DNA from: Methylobacterium longum
GTDB taxonomy: Bacteria > Pseudomonadota > Alphaproteobacteria > Rhizobiales > Beijerinckiaceae
Assembly: GCF_022179385.1 (NCBI RefSeq)
Contig: NZ_BPQS01000001.1
Location: forward strand, 186,001 to 250,000
Direction of reading: 5' to 3'
DNA: 64,000 nt
Shown: piece after piece, positions 26,371-35,028 of the stretch
Layout of the letters: each line of letters opens with the position of its first letter
Position numbering within the stretch: the stretch's first letter is position 1
Notes under the pieces: generated by a model
Database searches by the model: none
What the model was told of the DNA's origin: nothing
Seen by the model: only the letters and a program-made list of their open reading frames with translations
Translations under genes and position numbers: made by a program

Positions 26371-28122
26371 TCACGCCGCCGTACCCAGGCCCGGCAGCAC
26401 CGCCTCGGGCGGGCCGGAGGCGACGAGGCGGCCGGCCTCCAGCACGTGGACCGCGTCAGCGCCCTCCAGGGTGGAGAGGCGGTGGGCGATGAGGATCAGC
26501 GTCCGCCGGCCCGACAGGGCGCGCAGCGCCCGCATCACCGCAGCCTGCGTCTCGTCGTCGAGGGCCGAGGTCGCCTCGTCGAACACGATCACGTCGGGAT
26601 CATGGTAGAGCGCCCGGGCGATGCCGATGCGCTGGCGCTGGCCGCCCGACAGCCGCGCCCCGCGCTCCCCGACCCGCTCCCCGTAGCCCTGCGGCAGGGC
26701 CGCGATGAAGTCGTGGGCGCCGGCGAGCCGCGCCGCCCGCTCGACGGCGGCGAGGTCGGGTGCATCGAGGCCCAGCGCGACGTTCTCCGCCACCGTGCCG
26801 TCCACCAGGAACACCTCCTGCGGGACGTAGCCGATCCGGTTCTGCCAAGCGGGCAGGGCGCCGGCATCGACGGGGCGGCCGTCCACGGTGAGCCGCCCCG
26901 CGGTCGGGCTCAGCACGCCGAGGAGCAGGCCGGCCAGCGTCGACTTGCCGGAGCCGGTGCGGCCCGCGAGCCCGACCGTGGTGTTGACCGGGATCGTGAG
27001 GTCGATGCCGGAGAGCGCCGGCCGGCCGGTGCCGTAGTCGAAGCCGATCCCTTCGAGCCGGATCTCCCGCGCGAAAGGCAGGCGCTCCGCGGTGCGGGGC
27101 AGGGGGGTGCGCTCGTCGGCGAGCTCGTCGACGATCACCCGCACCGCCGGCAGGGTGAAGCGCATCAGCGCCACCGAGGTGAAGATGTTCTGGAAGGCCG
27201 GCAGCATGCGGTAACCCGCGAAGGCGAACAGGCCGAGCAGCGGCAGGATCCCGGCAACGTCGAGCCCCTGGGCCAGGGCGAACAGCACCACCACGATCAC
27301 CCCGCCGAAGGCCAGGGCCTCGATGACGAAGCGCGGCATCTGACCGGTGAGCTGGCTCGCCGCGGTGGCGAGGGCGTAGGCGCGGGCCGGGGCATCGAAC
27401 CGGGAGGCGAACGCCTCCGCCCGGCCGTAGAGCTTCAGTTCGGTGAGCGCCCCGAACGTCTCCTGCACGATGCGGAAGCGGGCCTCGTTGTCGGCCACGG
27501 TGCGGCTGCCGAGCCGGGCGAGCCGGGCGCGCATCACGAGGTAGATGCCCACGTAGAGCCCGCCGAAGCCGCCCCCGAGGATCAGCGCGAGCTGCGGCGC
27601 GTAGGCCAGCAGGAAGGCGATCACCGCCAGTGCCGAACTCGCCCGCGAGGCCAGCACGGTGGCGGGGGTCAGGGCGCCGACCACCAGCCGGTCGGTCTCG
27701 GAGAGCACGTTCTTGGCGAGTTCGGCGCTGTTGGCCCGGGCGAAGAACAGCCGCTCCCGGTCGAGGTAGCGGAACAGCAGCCGCCGGCTGAAGCCGTAGC
27801 CGGCCAGATGGGTGAACCGGAGCTGCGCGTAGGTCAGCCCGGCATTCACCAGCGCCGTGACCAGGATCGCCGCGAGCGCTGCGCCGCCGGTCACCAGCAG
27901 GAAGCTGCGCTCGTCGGCGAGCCCGAGAAACGCCCTGGTCTGGGCGAGGTAGGGGATGCGGGTCGCCGCCGACGGGTCGCCCACCAGCGTCAGGAACGGG
28001 ATCACCGCGGCCACGCCCACCACCTCCAGCAGGGCAGCGACAGCGAGGCCGAGGGCGATCAGGGCGAGGCGCCGCCGGTCCGGCGCCCGCATGGCGCGGA
28101 CGAGATCGGTCAGCGCGCGCAT
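26371..28122 (-). CDS. ABC exporter half-transporter (permease fused to ATPase)
   Basis: The 583-residue protein has six membrane segments in residues 1-320 and a nucleotide-binding domain at 340-583. Walker A is GRTGSGKST, the signature LSGGQRQRIGIARAL, Walker B VIVFDEATSALD, and the switch His is in LILIAHRLS. Overall it looks like polysaccharide/lipid exporters of the MsbA/PglK group. Cargo is not known. It works as a homodimer in the inner membrane if typical. It lies upstream of the aldose-epimerase-like gene on the same strand. Confidence 0.88.
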   Translation of the reverse strand: MRALTDLVRAMRAPDRRRLALIALGLAVAALLEVVGVAAVIPFLTLVGDPSAATRIPYLAQTRAFLGLADERSFLLVTGGAALAAILVTALVNAGLTYAQLRFTHLAGYGFSRRLLFRYLDRERLFFARANSAELAKNVLSETDRLVVGALTPATVLASRASSALAVIAFLLAYAPQLALILGGGFGGLYVGIYLVMRARLARLGSRTVADNEARFRIVQETFGALTELKLYGRAEAFASRFDAPARAYALATAASQLTGQMPRFVIEALAFGGVIVVVLFALAQGLDVAGILPLLGLFAFAGYRMLPAFQNIFTSVALMRFTLPAVRVIVDELADERTPLPRTAERLPFAREIRLEGIGFDYGTGRPALSGIDLTIPVNTTVGLAGRTGSGKSTLAGLLLGVLSPTAGRLTVDGRPVDAGALPAWQNRIGYVPQEVFLVDGTVAENVALGLDAPDLAAVERAARLAGAHDFIAALPQGYGERVGERGARLSGGQRQRIGIARALYHDPDVIVFDEATSALDDETQAAVMRALRALSGRRTLILIAHRLSTLEGADAVHVLEAGRLVASGPPEAVLPGLGTAA

Positions 28123-28201
28123 GGCGTCGGACAGGTCGGCGGGGGGGATCGCATGGCGGGCCCGGGCTTAAGGGCGCCGCCCCGGCCTGTCCACGCCGGG
28201 C

Positions 28202-28510
28202 TCAGCCGAGCTTCTTCAGCGTGCCCAGATCCACGTCCCCGTTCTGGCTGGAGAAGGTCAGCGACTGGCCGCTTCCATCCGCCTGCGAGACCCCCCCGAT
28301 CCGGTGGTCGCCGCTGTCGTAGGTCGAGACCTGTCCGTCGCGGTCGATCAGCAGGCGGTGCTTGTCCGGGAAGAACGCGTATTTCATCCCGTTCTGCGCG
28401 CCGCTGGTCGCGGGCTGGCCCAGGTCCTTCGGCCACCAGGGCTCCATTCCCTTCATCGGTTCCATGGGCTTCATCGGTTCCATGGGCTTCATCGGCTTCA
28501 TCGGTTCCAC
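28202..28510 (-). CDS. Small hypothetical protein with Met-Lys-Pro-Met-Glu-Pro repeats
   Basis: The 102-residue frame starts at GTG 28510, with AGGAG nine bases upstream. Residues 1-25 are repeats of MKPMEP (underlying period 18 bp, around 28452-28500). The rest, with DKHRLLIDRDGQVSTYDSGD and IGGVSQADGSGQSLTFSSQ, looks like a small beta-rich domain. No signal peptide or membrane segment. The function is unknown. It follows a membrane-anchored protein gene on the same strand by 82 bp. Confidence 0.7.
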   Translation of the reverse strand: MEPMKPMKPMEPMKPMEPMKGMEPWWPKDLGQPATSGAQNGMKYAFFPDKHRLLIDRDGQVSTYDSGDHRIGGVSQADGSGQSLTFSSQNGDVDLGTLKKLG

Positions 28511-28591
28511 GGTGCGCAACTCCTGTCGATTCGGTGACAGGAGGACGCGGCGGGGCGGGAAGGGTTGCATGCCGCCCCGCCGCGGGCCGAC

Positions 28592-29269
28592 CTACGGCAT
28601 CGGCCGCTCGCGGACTTGGCCGTCGAAGCCGACATGGAGCTGACGCTCGCGCCCGTCCCGATCCTTGGCCGCCACCTCGATGTGGCGCGGGCCGCGGCCG
28701 GTGACGCGCACGTCGCTGTAGCCGGCGGCCTGAACCGAGGCGGTCAATGCCGGGAGGTCCGGCGTCGGCCCGAGGCCGATCCGATCCTTGGCCCAGTCGA
28801 GGCTGCCGGTCGGCGGCCCGCCCGCCGGCCCGAGTACCACCTTGCGCCCGTCGCCGTGGGTGAGGACGCTGGCGTGCAGGAAGCCCCGCTCGAACCGGCC
28901 CTGAACGGTCACGGCCTCGCCCTTGGCGACGAGGCCGCCGCCTTCGCCGGCGCGGCCGGTCTCGACGAGCGCCCGGCCGGTGCCGTCCTGGACGACGAAC
29001 TTGTTGCCGAAGATCTCGGCGACGTTGCCCCTGATCGCGGTCGCGCCGGAGGGTGCCAGCGCCTGGATCGCCACGGGCTCCACCGGGGTGGGCTCGAAGG
29101 TCGTCCCCTGCGCCAGGGACAGGCCCACGGCGCCCAGGAACAGGGGCGCCGCCACCGCGCCCACCACCCAGGTCCGGCGGGGAACCGCAATCCGCCGCGA
29201 GCCGGCGGGGCCGGGGGCCGGCTCCGGGATCTCCCGCCCCGTGCCGTCGATCGTCTTGTCGCTGCTCAT
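28592..29269 (-). CDS. Membrane-anchored periplasmic protein with an OB-fold-like domain
   Basis: The protein has 225 residues from ATG 29269 (MSSDKTIDGTGREIPEP), with AGAGG upstream. One membrane helix at about 31-54 (WVVGAVAAPLFLGAVGLSLA) leaves the C-terminus in the periplasm. Residues 75-135 (IRGNVAEIFGNKFVVQDGTG, then VTVQGRF) resemble a small OB-fold of the DUF5666/BOF type. The last 60 residues have the alpha-beta pattern of a PepSY-like domain (DVRVTGRGPRHIEVAAKDRD). Divergent from a two-component system, whose output or signal partner it may be. The function is inferred from context only. Confidence 0.7.
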   Translation of the reverse strand: MSSDKTIDGTGREIPEPAPGPAGSRRIAVPRRTWVVGAVAAPLFLGAVGLSLAQGTTFEPTPVEPVAIQALAPSGATAIRGNVAEIFGNKFVVQDGTGRALVETGRAGEGGGLVAKGEAVTVQGRFERGFLHASVLTHGDGRKVVLGPAGGPPTGSLDWAKDRIGLGPTPDLPALTASVQAAGYSDVRVTGRGPRHIEVAAKDRDGRERQLHVGFDGQVRERPMP

Positions 29270-29341
29270 GATGTGTCGCCTCTGAAGGGTCCGGATCCGT
29301 TCGATCCGTGGCGCCTTCGTAAGGGGCGGCATCCAATCCGG

Positions 29342-29375
29342 CCTGAACCGTCCGGTTCAGGTCCGGTTAAACCGG
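29342..29375. promoter_or_regulatory. Two adjacent palindromes between divergent genes
   Basis: CCTGAACC-GTCC-GGTTCAGG at 29342-29361 is followed by CCGGTTAAACCGG at 29363-29375. Both centre on a GGTT/AACC core. They lie about 75-105 bp upstream of the OB-fold-like protein gene and in the leader of the divergent response regulator, so a transcription factor, possibly that regulator, could bind here. The first could also form an RNA hairpin. Confidence 0.5.
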
Positions 29376-29702
29376 CCGCCCTAGACCGCACCCTGGGGAA
29401 CCCGTGCGGGCGCAAAGGCTTGGCGGCAGGAGCCGATGCGGGTCCGCGATGCGCGATACCGGGCGGGTGCCTGGGATCCGCCCCCGCGCTTCCGTGTGCA
29501 CGGGCGACATGAGAAAACGGCTCTAAGTCTCGGCGGCGGCGTCGTTTGCGGCCGTGGGATCCGGGCGCCATGCGCGCCCGGTCTCCGAGCCGCCCCGGGG
29601 ACACCGCGCCCCGCTCGCGCCGCCGGAGAGGGCGAGCGCGACCGGATGTCCCGGCGCGGACGGATCGGGCCTCGACCGGGGATCGAAGGCCAGACGGGGG
29701 AG

Positions 29703-30377
29703 ATGGGACGGGTGAAGATCCTGCTGGTGGAGGACGACGCGGCGCTCGCCGCCGAGGTCGCCAAGGTGCTGCGCGCGGAGAACTTCGTGCTCGACCACGC
29801 CGCCACCGGCGAGGACGCCCAGCATCTCGGCGAGACCGAGGGCTACGACGCCGTCGTGCTCGATCTCGGCCTGCCGAAGGGCGACGGCGTCTCGGTGCTG
29901 CGGACTTGGCGAGCGGCCGGACGGACCCTGCCGGTGCTGGTGCTCACCGCCCGGGACGGCTGGAGCGACAAGGTCGCGGCCTTCAAGGCGGGGGCGGACG
30001 ACTACCTCGTCAAGCCGGTCCGGGTGGAGGAGCTGGTGATCCGCCTGCGCGCCCTCGTGCGCCGGTCCCAGGGCGGCGGGGCGAGCCGGATCGCCTGCGG
30101 CCCCCTGAGCTTCGATCCGGGGCTCGGCGCCTTCGAGCACGAGGGCCTGCCGCTCAGGCTCACCGGCCTCGAATGGCGTGTCCTGTCCTGCCTGATGCTG
30201 AACCGCGAGGCCGTGGTGCCGCGCCCGCACCTGATCGAGCGGGTCTACGAGGGCGACGCCGACGTCGATTCGAACTCCGTCGAGGTGATCATCACGCGGC
30301 TGCGCCGGAAGATCGCGCCAGCCCGGATCGAGAGCGTGCGCGGCCACGGCTACCGCCTGCACGCGAATCCCGCCTGA
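29703..30377 (+). CDS. OmpR/PhoB-family response regulator
   Basis: The 224-residue protein has a receiver domain (residues 4-116) with acidic pocket E10-D11-D12, phosphoacceptor D54 (VVLDLGLP), T83 and K105 (YLVKPVR). A winged-helix DNA-binding domain follows (residues 127-222; SNSVEVIITRLRRKIAPARI and VRGHGYRL). I choose ATG 29703, since the receiver domain starts immediately. Its stop overlaps the histidine kinase start (TGATG), so the two are translationally coupled. Closest in style to FeuP/PhoP regulators of Rhizobiales. Confidence 0.9.
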   Translation: MGRVKILLVEDDAALAAEVAKVLRAENFVLDHAATGEDAQHLGETEGYDAVVLDLGLPKGDGVSVLRTWRAAGRTLPVLVLTARDGWSDKVAAFKAGADDYLVKPVRVEELVIRLRALVRRSQGGGASRIACGPLSFDPGLGAFEHEGLPLRLTGLEWRVLSCLMLNREAVVPRPHLIERVYEGDADVDSNSVEVIITRLRRKIAPARIESVRGHGYRLHANPA

Positions 30378-31702
30378 TGGCGGGGGCGACGCGGCGGCGC
30401 TCGCTGCGCACCCGCCTGCTCGCGGCGGCCCTGGTGCTGGTCCTGGCGGCCCTGGTGGTGGCCGGCCTCGCCATCGGGGTGATCCTGCACCGGTTCGTGC
30501 GCGGGCAGCTCGACGGACGGCTCGACGCGCAGATCACCGCCCTGCGGGCCGGGCTCGAGGTCGGGCTCCTCCCGCAGACCCTCGATGCGCCGCCCTTCGA
30601 CCGGCCGGGTCCCGGCTGGGCCTGGGAGGTGCGCCGCGGCTCCGAGACGATCCGCTCCGGCTCGCTGCGGGGCGGCGACATCCGCCTGTCCGATCCAGGG
30701 CCGGACGACGACCCGGACCGGCCGCATCCGGCTTCGGCCACGGGCCCGGGCGGTGAGCCGCTCGTCGCCCGGGTGCTCACCGTGCCGGGGCCTCCGCCCG
30801 CCACGATCGTGGTGGCGGCGCCCGAGGCGGAGTTGCGCGGGCCCCTGCGCGAGGCGCTGACCAGCCTCGCCGTGGCGCTCGGCATCCTCGGCCTGTGCCT
30901 ACTCGCCGGGCTGGCCGTCCAGGTGCGCCTCGGCCTCGCGCCGCTGACGCGCCTGCGGGCGGATCTCGCGGCCGTGCGGGCCGGGCGGCGCGAGCGCGTG
31001 CCGGCGGACCAGCCGGCCGAGATCGCGCCCGTGGTCGTGGAACTCAACGCGCTTCTCGACCAGAACGCACAGACCCTGGAACGGGCCCGCGGCCACGTCG
31101 CCAACCTCGCCCACGCCCTCAAGACGCCGCTGGCAACCCTGTCGATGGCGCTCGCGGAGCCCGCCCGCGACCCGGACGGCGCGCTGCGCCGGCAGGTGGA
31201 CGACATGGACCGGCGGGTGCGGCATCACCTGCGCCGCGCCCGGGCCGCGGCCCTGGCCGGCTCGGCCCGGGGCCGAATGCCGCTGGCGCCGCGTCTGACC
31301 GACCTGCGCGACGCCCTCGTGCGCCTCTACGCCGAGAAGGGCGTGGCGATCGACCTCGCCGTACCGGAGGCTCTCTCCGCCGCCTGCGAGGGCCAGGATC
31401 TCGACGAGATGCTGGGCAACCTCGTGGACAATGCCTGCCGCTGGTGCCGGAGCCGCGTGCGGGTCTCCGCGGGGCTGCGCGACGGCACGGTGTCCGTGTC
31501 CGTTGAGGATGACGGGCCAGGCCTCGACCCGGCGGCGGCGGCCGCCGTCATGGCGCGGGGGCGTCGCCTCGACGAGGGCGTGCCAGGCCACGGTTTCGGG
31601 TTGCCGATCACCCTGGAACTCGCCGAACTCTACGGCGGCGGCCTCAGCCTCGGGCGGTCGGATCTCGGCGGCCTGCGGGTGGACTTGGCTCTCCCGGCCT
31701 GA
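30377..31702 (+). CDS. Sensor histidine kinase (FeuQ/PhoQ-like)
   Basis: The protein has 441 residues. TM1 is at about 12-38 and TM2 at about 160-183, with a periplasmic sensor of about 120 residues between them. A HAMP-like linker follows, then the H-box VANLAHALKTPLATLS with H246, the N-box NLVDNACRW, and G-boxes DDGPGLD and GHGFGLPI. 'HALKTPL' is characteristic of the FeuQ/PhoQ group. It phosphorylates the upstream response regulator. The stimulus is unknown; the divergent periplasmic OB-fold-like protein is a candidate modulator. Confidence 0.9.
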   Translation: MAGATRRRSLRTRLLAAALVLVLAALVVAGLAIGVILHRFVRGQLDGRLDAQITALRAGLEVGLLPQTLDAPPFDRPGPGWAWEVRRGSETIRSGSLRGGDIRLSDPGPDDDPDRPHPASATGPGGEPLVARVLTVPGPPPATIVVAAPEAELRGPLREALTSLAVALGILGLCLLAGLAVQVRLGLAPLTRLRADLAAVRAGRRERVPADQPAEIAPVVVELNALLDQNAQTLERARGHVANLAHALKTPLATLSMALAEPARDPDGALRRQVDDMDRRVRHHLRRARAAALAGSARGRMPLAPRLTDLRDALVRLYAEKGVAIDLAVPEALSAACEGQDLDEMLGNLVDNACRWCRSRVRVSAGLRDGTVSVSVEDDGPGLDPAAAAAVMARGRRLDEGVPGHGFGLPITLELAELYGGGLSLGRSDLGGLRVDLALPA

Positions 31703-31712
31703 CCGGACGCGC

Positions 31713-33104
31713 TCAGCCCAGCGCCTCCCGTAGGATCGGACGGATGCGCGGATCGGCGCAATGGGCCACGTTGAAGCGCATGTAGCCGTTCCAGGCCTCC
31801 GACAGGCTGAACGAGGTGCCCGGCGCCAGCACCATGCCGCGGGCGAGCGCCCGGCGGGCGACCTCGGCCCCGTCGCGCCCGTCCGGCAGACGCATCCACA
31901 GGAAGAAGCCGCCCCGCGGCTGGGACCAGGGCTCCAGGCCGCAGCCGCGCAGCTCCGCGGAGGCCTGCACCATCGCGCCGGCGATGCGGCGCCGGGTCTC
32001 GGCGAGGTGACGCCGGTAGGCGCCCTCGCTGATGAGCGTGTGCACCAGGGCCGCCGTGACATGGCCGTTGCCGAGGCTCAGGGCCAGTTTGAGGTCGACC
32101 AGCGGCTCGACCCAGTCGGCCCGGAGCGCGATCCAGCCGCAGCGGGCGGCGGCCGAGAGGGTCTTGGAGAAGCTGCCGATCTGGATCACCCGCTCCAGAC
32201 CGTCGAACCCGGCCAGCCGGGGGGCCGCGTCGGGCTCCAAGTCGCCGAAGATCTCGTCCTCGACGATGAGCGCGTCGTGCGCCTCGCACAGCTTCAGGAG
32301 CCGGTGCGCCACGGTGGGCGCGAGGCTCGCCCCCGTCGGGTTCTGCAGCGCCGCGTTGGTCAGGTAGAAGCGCGGCCTGTGCTGCTCCAGGAGCGCGGCG
32401 AGGGCCCGCAGATCCGGCCCCTCCGGCGTCATCGGCACGCCGACCACGGCGACCCGCTGGGCGCGCAGCAGTGCCAGGAAGTTGAAGTAGCAGGGGTCGT
32501 CCACCAGCACGGTGTCGCCGGGCTGCAGCAGGAAGCGGCAGACGAGGTCCAGCGCCTGCGTGGCCGATTCGACCAGCACGATCTGATCGGGCTCGGCGCC
32601 GACGCCCTTCTCGCCGACCTTGCGGGCGATCTGGTGGCGCAGGGGCTCGTAGCCGAGCGGCCGGTCGTAGTTGGTCATCTCGGCGCGGTCGGCCCGGGCC
32701 ACCCGGCGCAGGCCCCGCCGGATCGCCTCGTGGGGCATCCAGGAATCGGGCAGCCAGCCCGCGCCGGGCTTGAGCTGATCGGAGCCGGCCTGCTGCGCCT
32801 GCCGGGTGATCCAGAGGGGGTCGACGATCCGGTCGAGCCGCGGTCCCATCGCCTGGAGCGAGAGCGGCCGCGTCTTGCCGGCGACGTAGAAGCCCGAGCC
32901 CGGCCGGGCCACCACGGCCCCCTCGGCGGCGAGCCGCTCGTAGGCCTCCACGACCGTCGATTTCGAGACGCCCATGGCGTCCGCGAAGGCGCGCACCGAC
33001 GGGATCCGCACGCCCGGGACGAGCCGCCGCGCCGCGATCCGCTCGCGGATCTCGCCGACCACGGCGTCGACGCGGGTTCCCGGGCTTCTGGCCGCGACCG
33101 GCAT
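31713..33104 (-). CDS. MocR-family transcriptional regulator (GntR HTH fused to aminotransferase)
   Basis: The protein has 463 residues. A GntR-type winged helix is at residues 10-75 (IPSVRAFADAMGVSKSTVVE), then a fold-type-I aminotransferase-like domain. The PLP lysine is K314 in GSFSKTLSAAARCGW. FYLTNAALQNPTG and VEDEIFGDL are typical of the fold. MocR proteins use PLP or amino-acid ligands to control vitamin B6, GABA or taurine genes, usually a divergent gene. Here the divergent genes are a DUF1127 protein and an EamA transporter, possible targets. Confidence 0.88.
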   Translation of the reverse strand: MPVAARSPGTRVDAVVGEIRERIAARRLVPGVRIPSVRAFADAMGVSKSTVVEAYERLAAEGAVVARPGSGFYVAGKTRPLSLQAMGPRLDRIVDPLWITRQAQQAGSDQLKPGAGWLPDSWMPHEAIRRGLRRVARADRAEMTNYDRPLGYEPLRHQIARKVGEKGVGAEPDQIVLVESATQALDLVCRFLLQPGDTVLVDDPCYFNFLALLRAQRVAVVGVPMTPEGPDLRALAALLEQHRPRFYLTNAALQNPTGASLAPTVAHRLLKLCEAHDALIVEDEIFGDLEPDAAPRLAGFDGLERVIQIGSFSKTLSAAARCGWIALRADWVEPLVDLKLALSLGNGHVTAALVHTLISEGAYRRHLAETRRRIAGAMVQASAELRGCGLEPWSQPRGGFFLWMRLPDGRDGAEVARRALARGMVLAPGTSFSLSEAWNGYMRFNVAHCADPRIRPILREALG

Positions 33105-33218
33105 CCGTACTGCTCTCCCGTCCGGACAATTCTTCTAAACCGTACCGAAGTGTTCCTGTCGCCGCCAGTCCCCAACGGCCAGGATCGCCCTGCCCCAGAG
33201 ATGATGGAGGAGGGGATC

Positions 33219-33509
33219 ATGGACCATGGCCTGACCGAGACCGCCGCAACCCCGCCATCCTGGCTCGCCCGGCTGGCCGGCGCGGTCTCGGGAGCCGCCG
33301 CGGAGATCCGGGCCGCCCTGTCGCGCACCGCGATGAACCGGCGCGTGCTGCAGCGGCTCTCGACTCTTACGGCCCGCGAGCTGAAGGATATCGGCCTGAC
33401 CCCGCAGGACGTGGCGGATGCCTGCCTGCCCGGCACCGGCGACGCCATCGACCTGCTGGTCAACCGACGCGACGAGCGCCGCCACGCCCGCATGGCCCAG
33501 CGTTGGTGA
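33219..33509 (+). CDS. DUF1127 domain protein
   Basis: The 96-residue protein starts at ATG 33219 (MDHGLTETAATPP). GGAGGAGGGG lies 4-13 bp upstream. Residues 45-75 hold the DUF1127 motif (LQRLSTLTARELKDIGLTP). Small DUF1127 proteins are RNA-binding in some alphaproteobacteria and affect phosphate or RNA turnover; that function is only family knowledge here. It is divergent from mocR and 29 bp before the EamA transporter gene. Confidence 0.85.
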   Translation: MDHGLTETAATPPSWLARLAGAVSGAAAEIRAALSRTAMNRRVLQRLSTLTARELKDIGLTPQDVADACLPGTGDAIDLLVNRRDERRHARMAQRW

Positions 33510-33538
33510 AGCGCGTGGTTGCGGCATAGGATCGGGGC

Positions 33539-34444
33539 ATGACGCTGCGCGACGGGCTCGCCGCAATCCTGGTGGTCACGATCCTCGGTCTGGCCTTCGT
33601 AGCCATCAAGGTCGGCCTGGAGACGGTCCCGCCGCTGATGCTGTGTGCCCTGCGCTTCGGCTTCGCGGCCCTGCCGGCGGCCCTGCTGATCCGGCCTCCC
33701 CGGGCCCCCGTCGCGCTGGTGGCCGGGTTCGGGATGGCCCTCGGGGTCGGCCAGTTCGGGCTGCTCATGACGGCGATCCGATTCGGGATGCCGGCCGGGC
33801 TGTCGTCGCTGCTGATCCAGGTCCAGGTGCCCTTCACCGTCGCGCTCGCCTGGGCCGTGCAGAAGGAGCGTCCGCGTGGCCTCCAGATGCTGGGGGGCGG
33901 GATTGCCCTCGTGGGCGTCGCCGCGGTGGCGCTCGGACGGGGCGGAGGCGCCCCGCTGGGCCCGCTGCTCCTGGTCGTTGGCGCGGCCCTGGCCTGGGCC
34001 AGCGCGAACGTCATCGTGAAGCGGATCGGCCGGGTCGACCGGCTGGCGCTCATGGTCTGGGGCAGCCTCGCCACCACGCCGCCGCTCCTGATCCTGTCGC
34101 TGATCATCGAGGGACCGGGCGCCCTGGCGGGGCTGACGCATCCCAGCTGGGGGGCGATCGGATCGGTCGCCTTCCAGGCCTACCCGACGACGCTCCTCGC
34201 CTTCGGGCTCTGGAGCGGGCTCCTGACCCGCTACCCGGCGGCCACCGTGACGCCCTTCGCCCTGCTGGTGCCGGTGGCGGGCATCCTGAGCACGCATCTC
34301 GTGGTGGGCGAACCGCTGAGCGCCGACATCCTCGTCGGCGGAGGCCTGATCCTGGCGGGCATCGCACTGAGCCTTCGCGGAGGCCGGACCGCGGCCGACC
34401 CCTCGGCCCGAGCGAAGGCGACCGCACCGCCGGAGGTCGCCTGA
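33539..34444 (+). CDS. EamA/DMT-family transporter
   Basis: The protein has 301 residues with ten membrane helices in two EamA repeats. It starts MTLRDGLAAILVVTILGLAF; repeat 2 begins around residue 140 (LLLVVGAALAWASANVIVKR). The PCATVTPFALLVPVAGILS-like segment near residue 235 is typical of the YdcZ/EamA exporters (here AATVTPFALLVPVAGILST). Members export amino acids or other metabolites. A divergent MocR regulator suggests an amino-compound substrate, which is inference. Confidence 0.88.
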   Translation: MTLRDGLAAILVVTILGLAFVAIKVGLETVPPLMLCALRFGFAALPAALLIRPPRAPVALVAGFGMALGVGQFGLLMTAIRFGMPAGLSSLLIQVQVPFTVALAWAVQKERPRGLQMLGGGIALVGVAAVALGRGGGAPLGPLLLVVGAALAWASANVIVKRIGRVDRLALMVWGSLATTPPLLILSLIIEGPGALAGLTHPSWGAIGSVAFQAYPTTLLAFGLWSGLLTRYPAATVTPFALLVPVAGILSTHLVVGEPLSADILVGGGLILAGIALSLRGGRTAADPSARAKATAPPEVA

Positions 34445-35028
34445 TCCCCGGCGGTTCATGCGAAACGACGGAGAAGGCCGGGCACGCCGGCGGACCCGAA
34501 CCGCGACAGGGCATGCCGGCTCGGATCTGCGACGGACGCGGACGTGACGCCGGGGAGGGGCCCGAACGTGCGGTGCTCAGCGTGACAGGCCGGATGGAAA
34601 CGCCACCCGTCGCTGCCGGGTCGAAACAGCCGCCTTTGCGTTCACACCCGGCAGGGCCGGGATCGTCGACCACGCGGAGAGGGCCGGCCCGCGCACCATG
34701 GCCGTGCCGACGGTTGACGTTGGATCCCTGATGAGCCCTTCCCCCGGACCGCTTCAGCCTCTTCGGACCAGTCGGCGATCCTCGATCGAACGGCCCCCGC
34801 CACCGCTGCGACGATCATGGCGGATCGCTCAGCTCGGCCCGGGCCTCGTCTCGTCACTGGAACACCGACGGTAGCACGTCGTCCCGGCTGCGCAACAGAG
34901 CCCGTCAGCACCGCGTCCGGCCCGGCCGATGAAGCGAGGATCGCCCAGAGAACTTCCACAGTCTCGGAATATGTGCAACAGCTCGTCCCCGTCCGGCTTA
35001 CCGTTAGCGCCAGTAGAGGCGATACGCC
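34445..35028. other. Intergenic region, no gene seen
   Basis: About 580 bp with several short frames on both strands, none with both a credible ribosome site and a protein-like composition. The last 50 bp become AT-richer and lead into the FkbM-like gene. Confidence 0.5.

Noticed and set aside
26446-28704. 752-codon plus-strand frame
   Set aside because: Antisense shadow of the ABC exporter gene, which has Walker A, signature and Walker B motifs.
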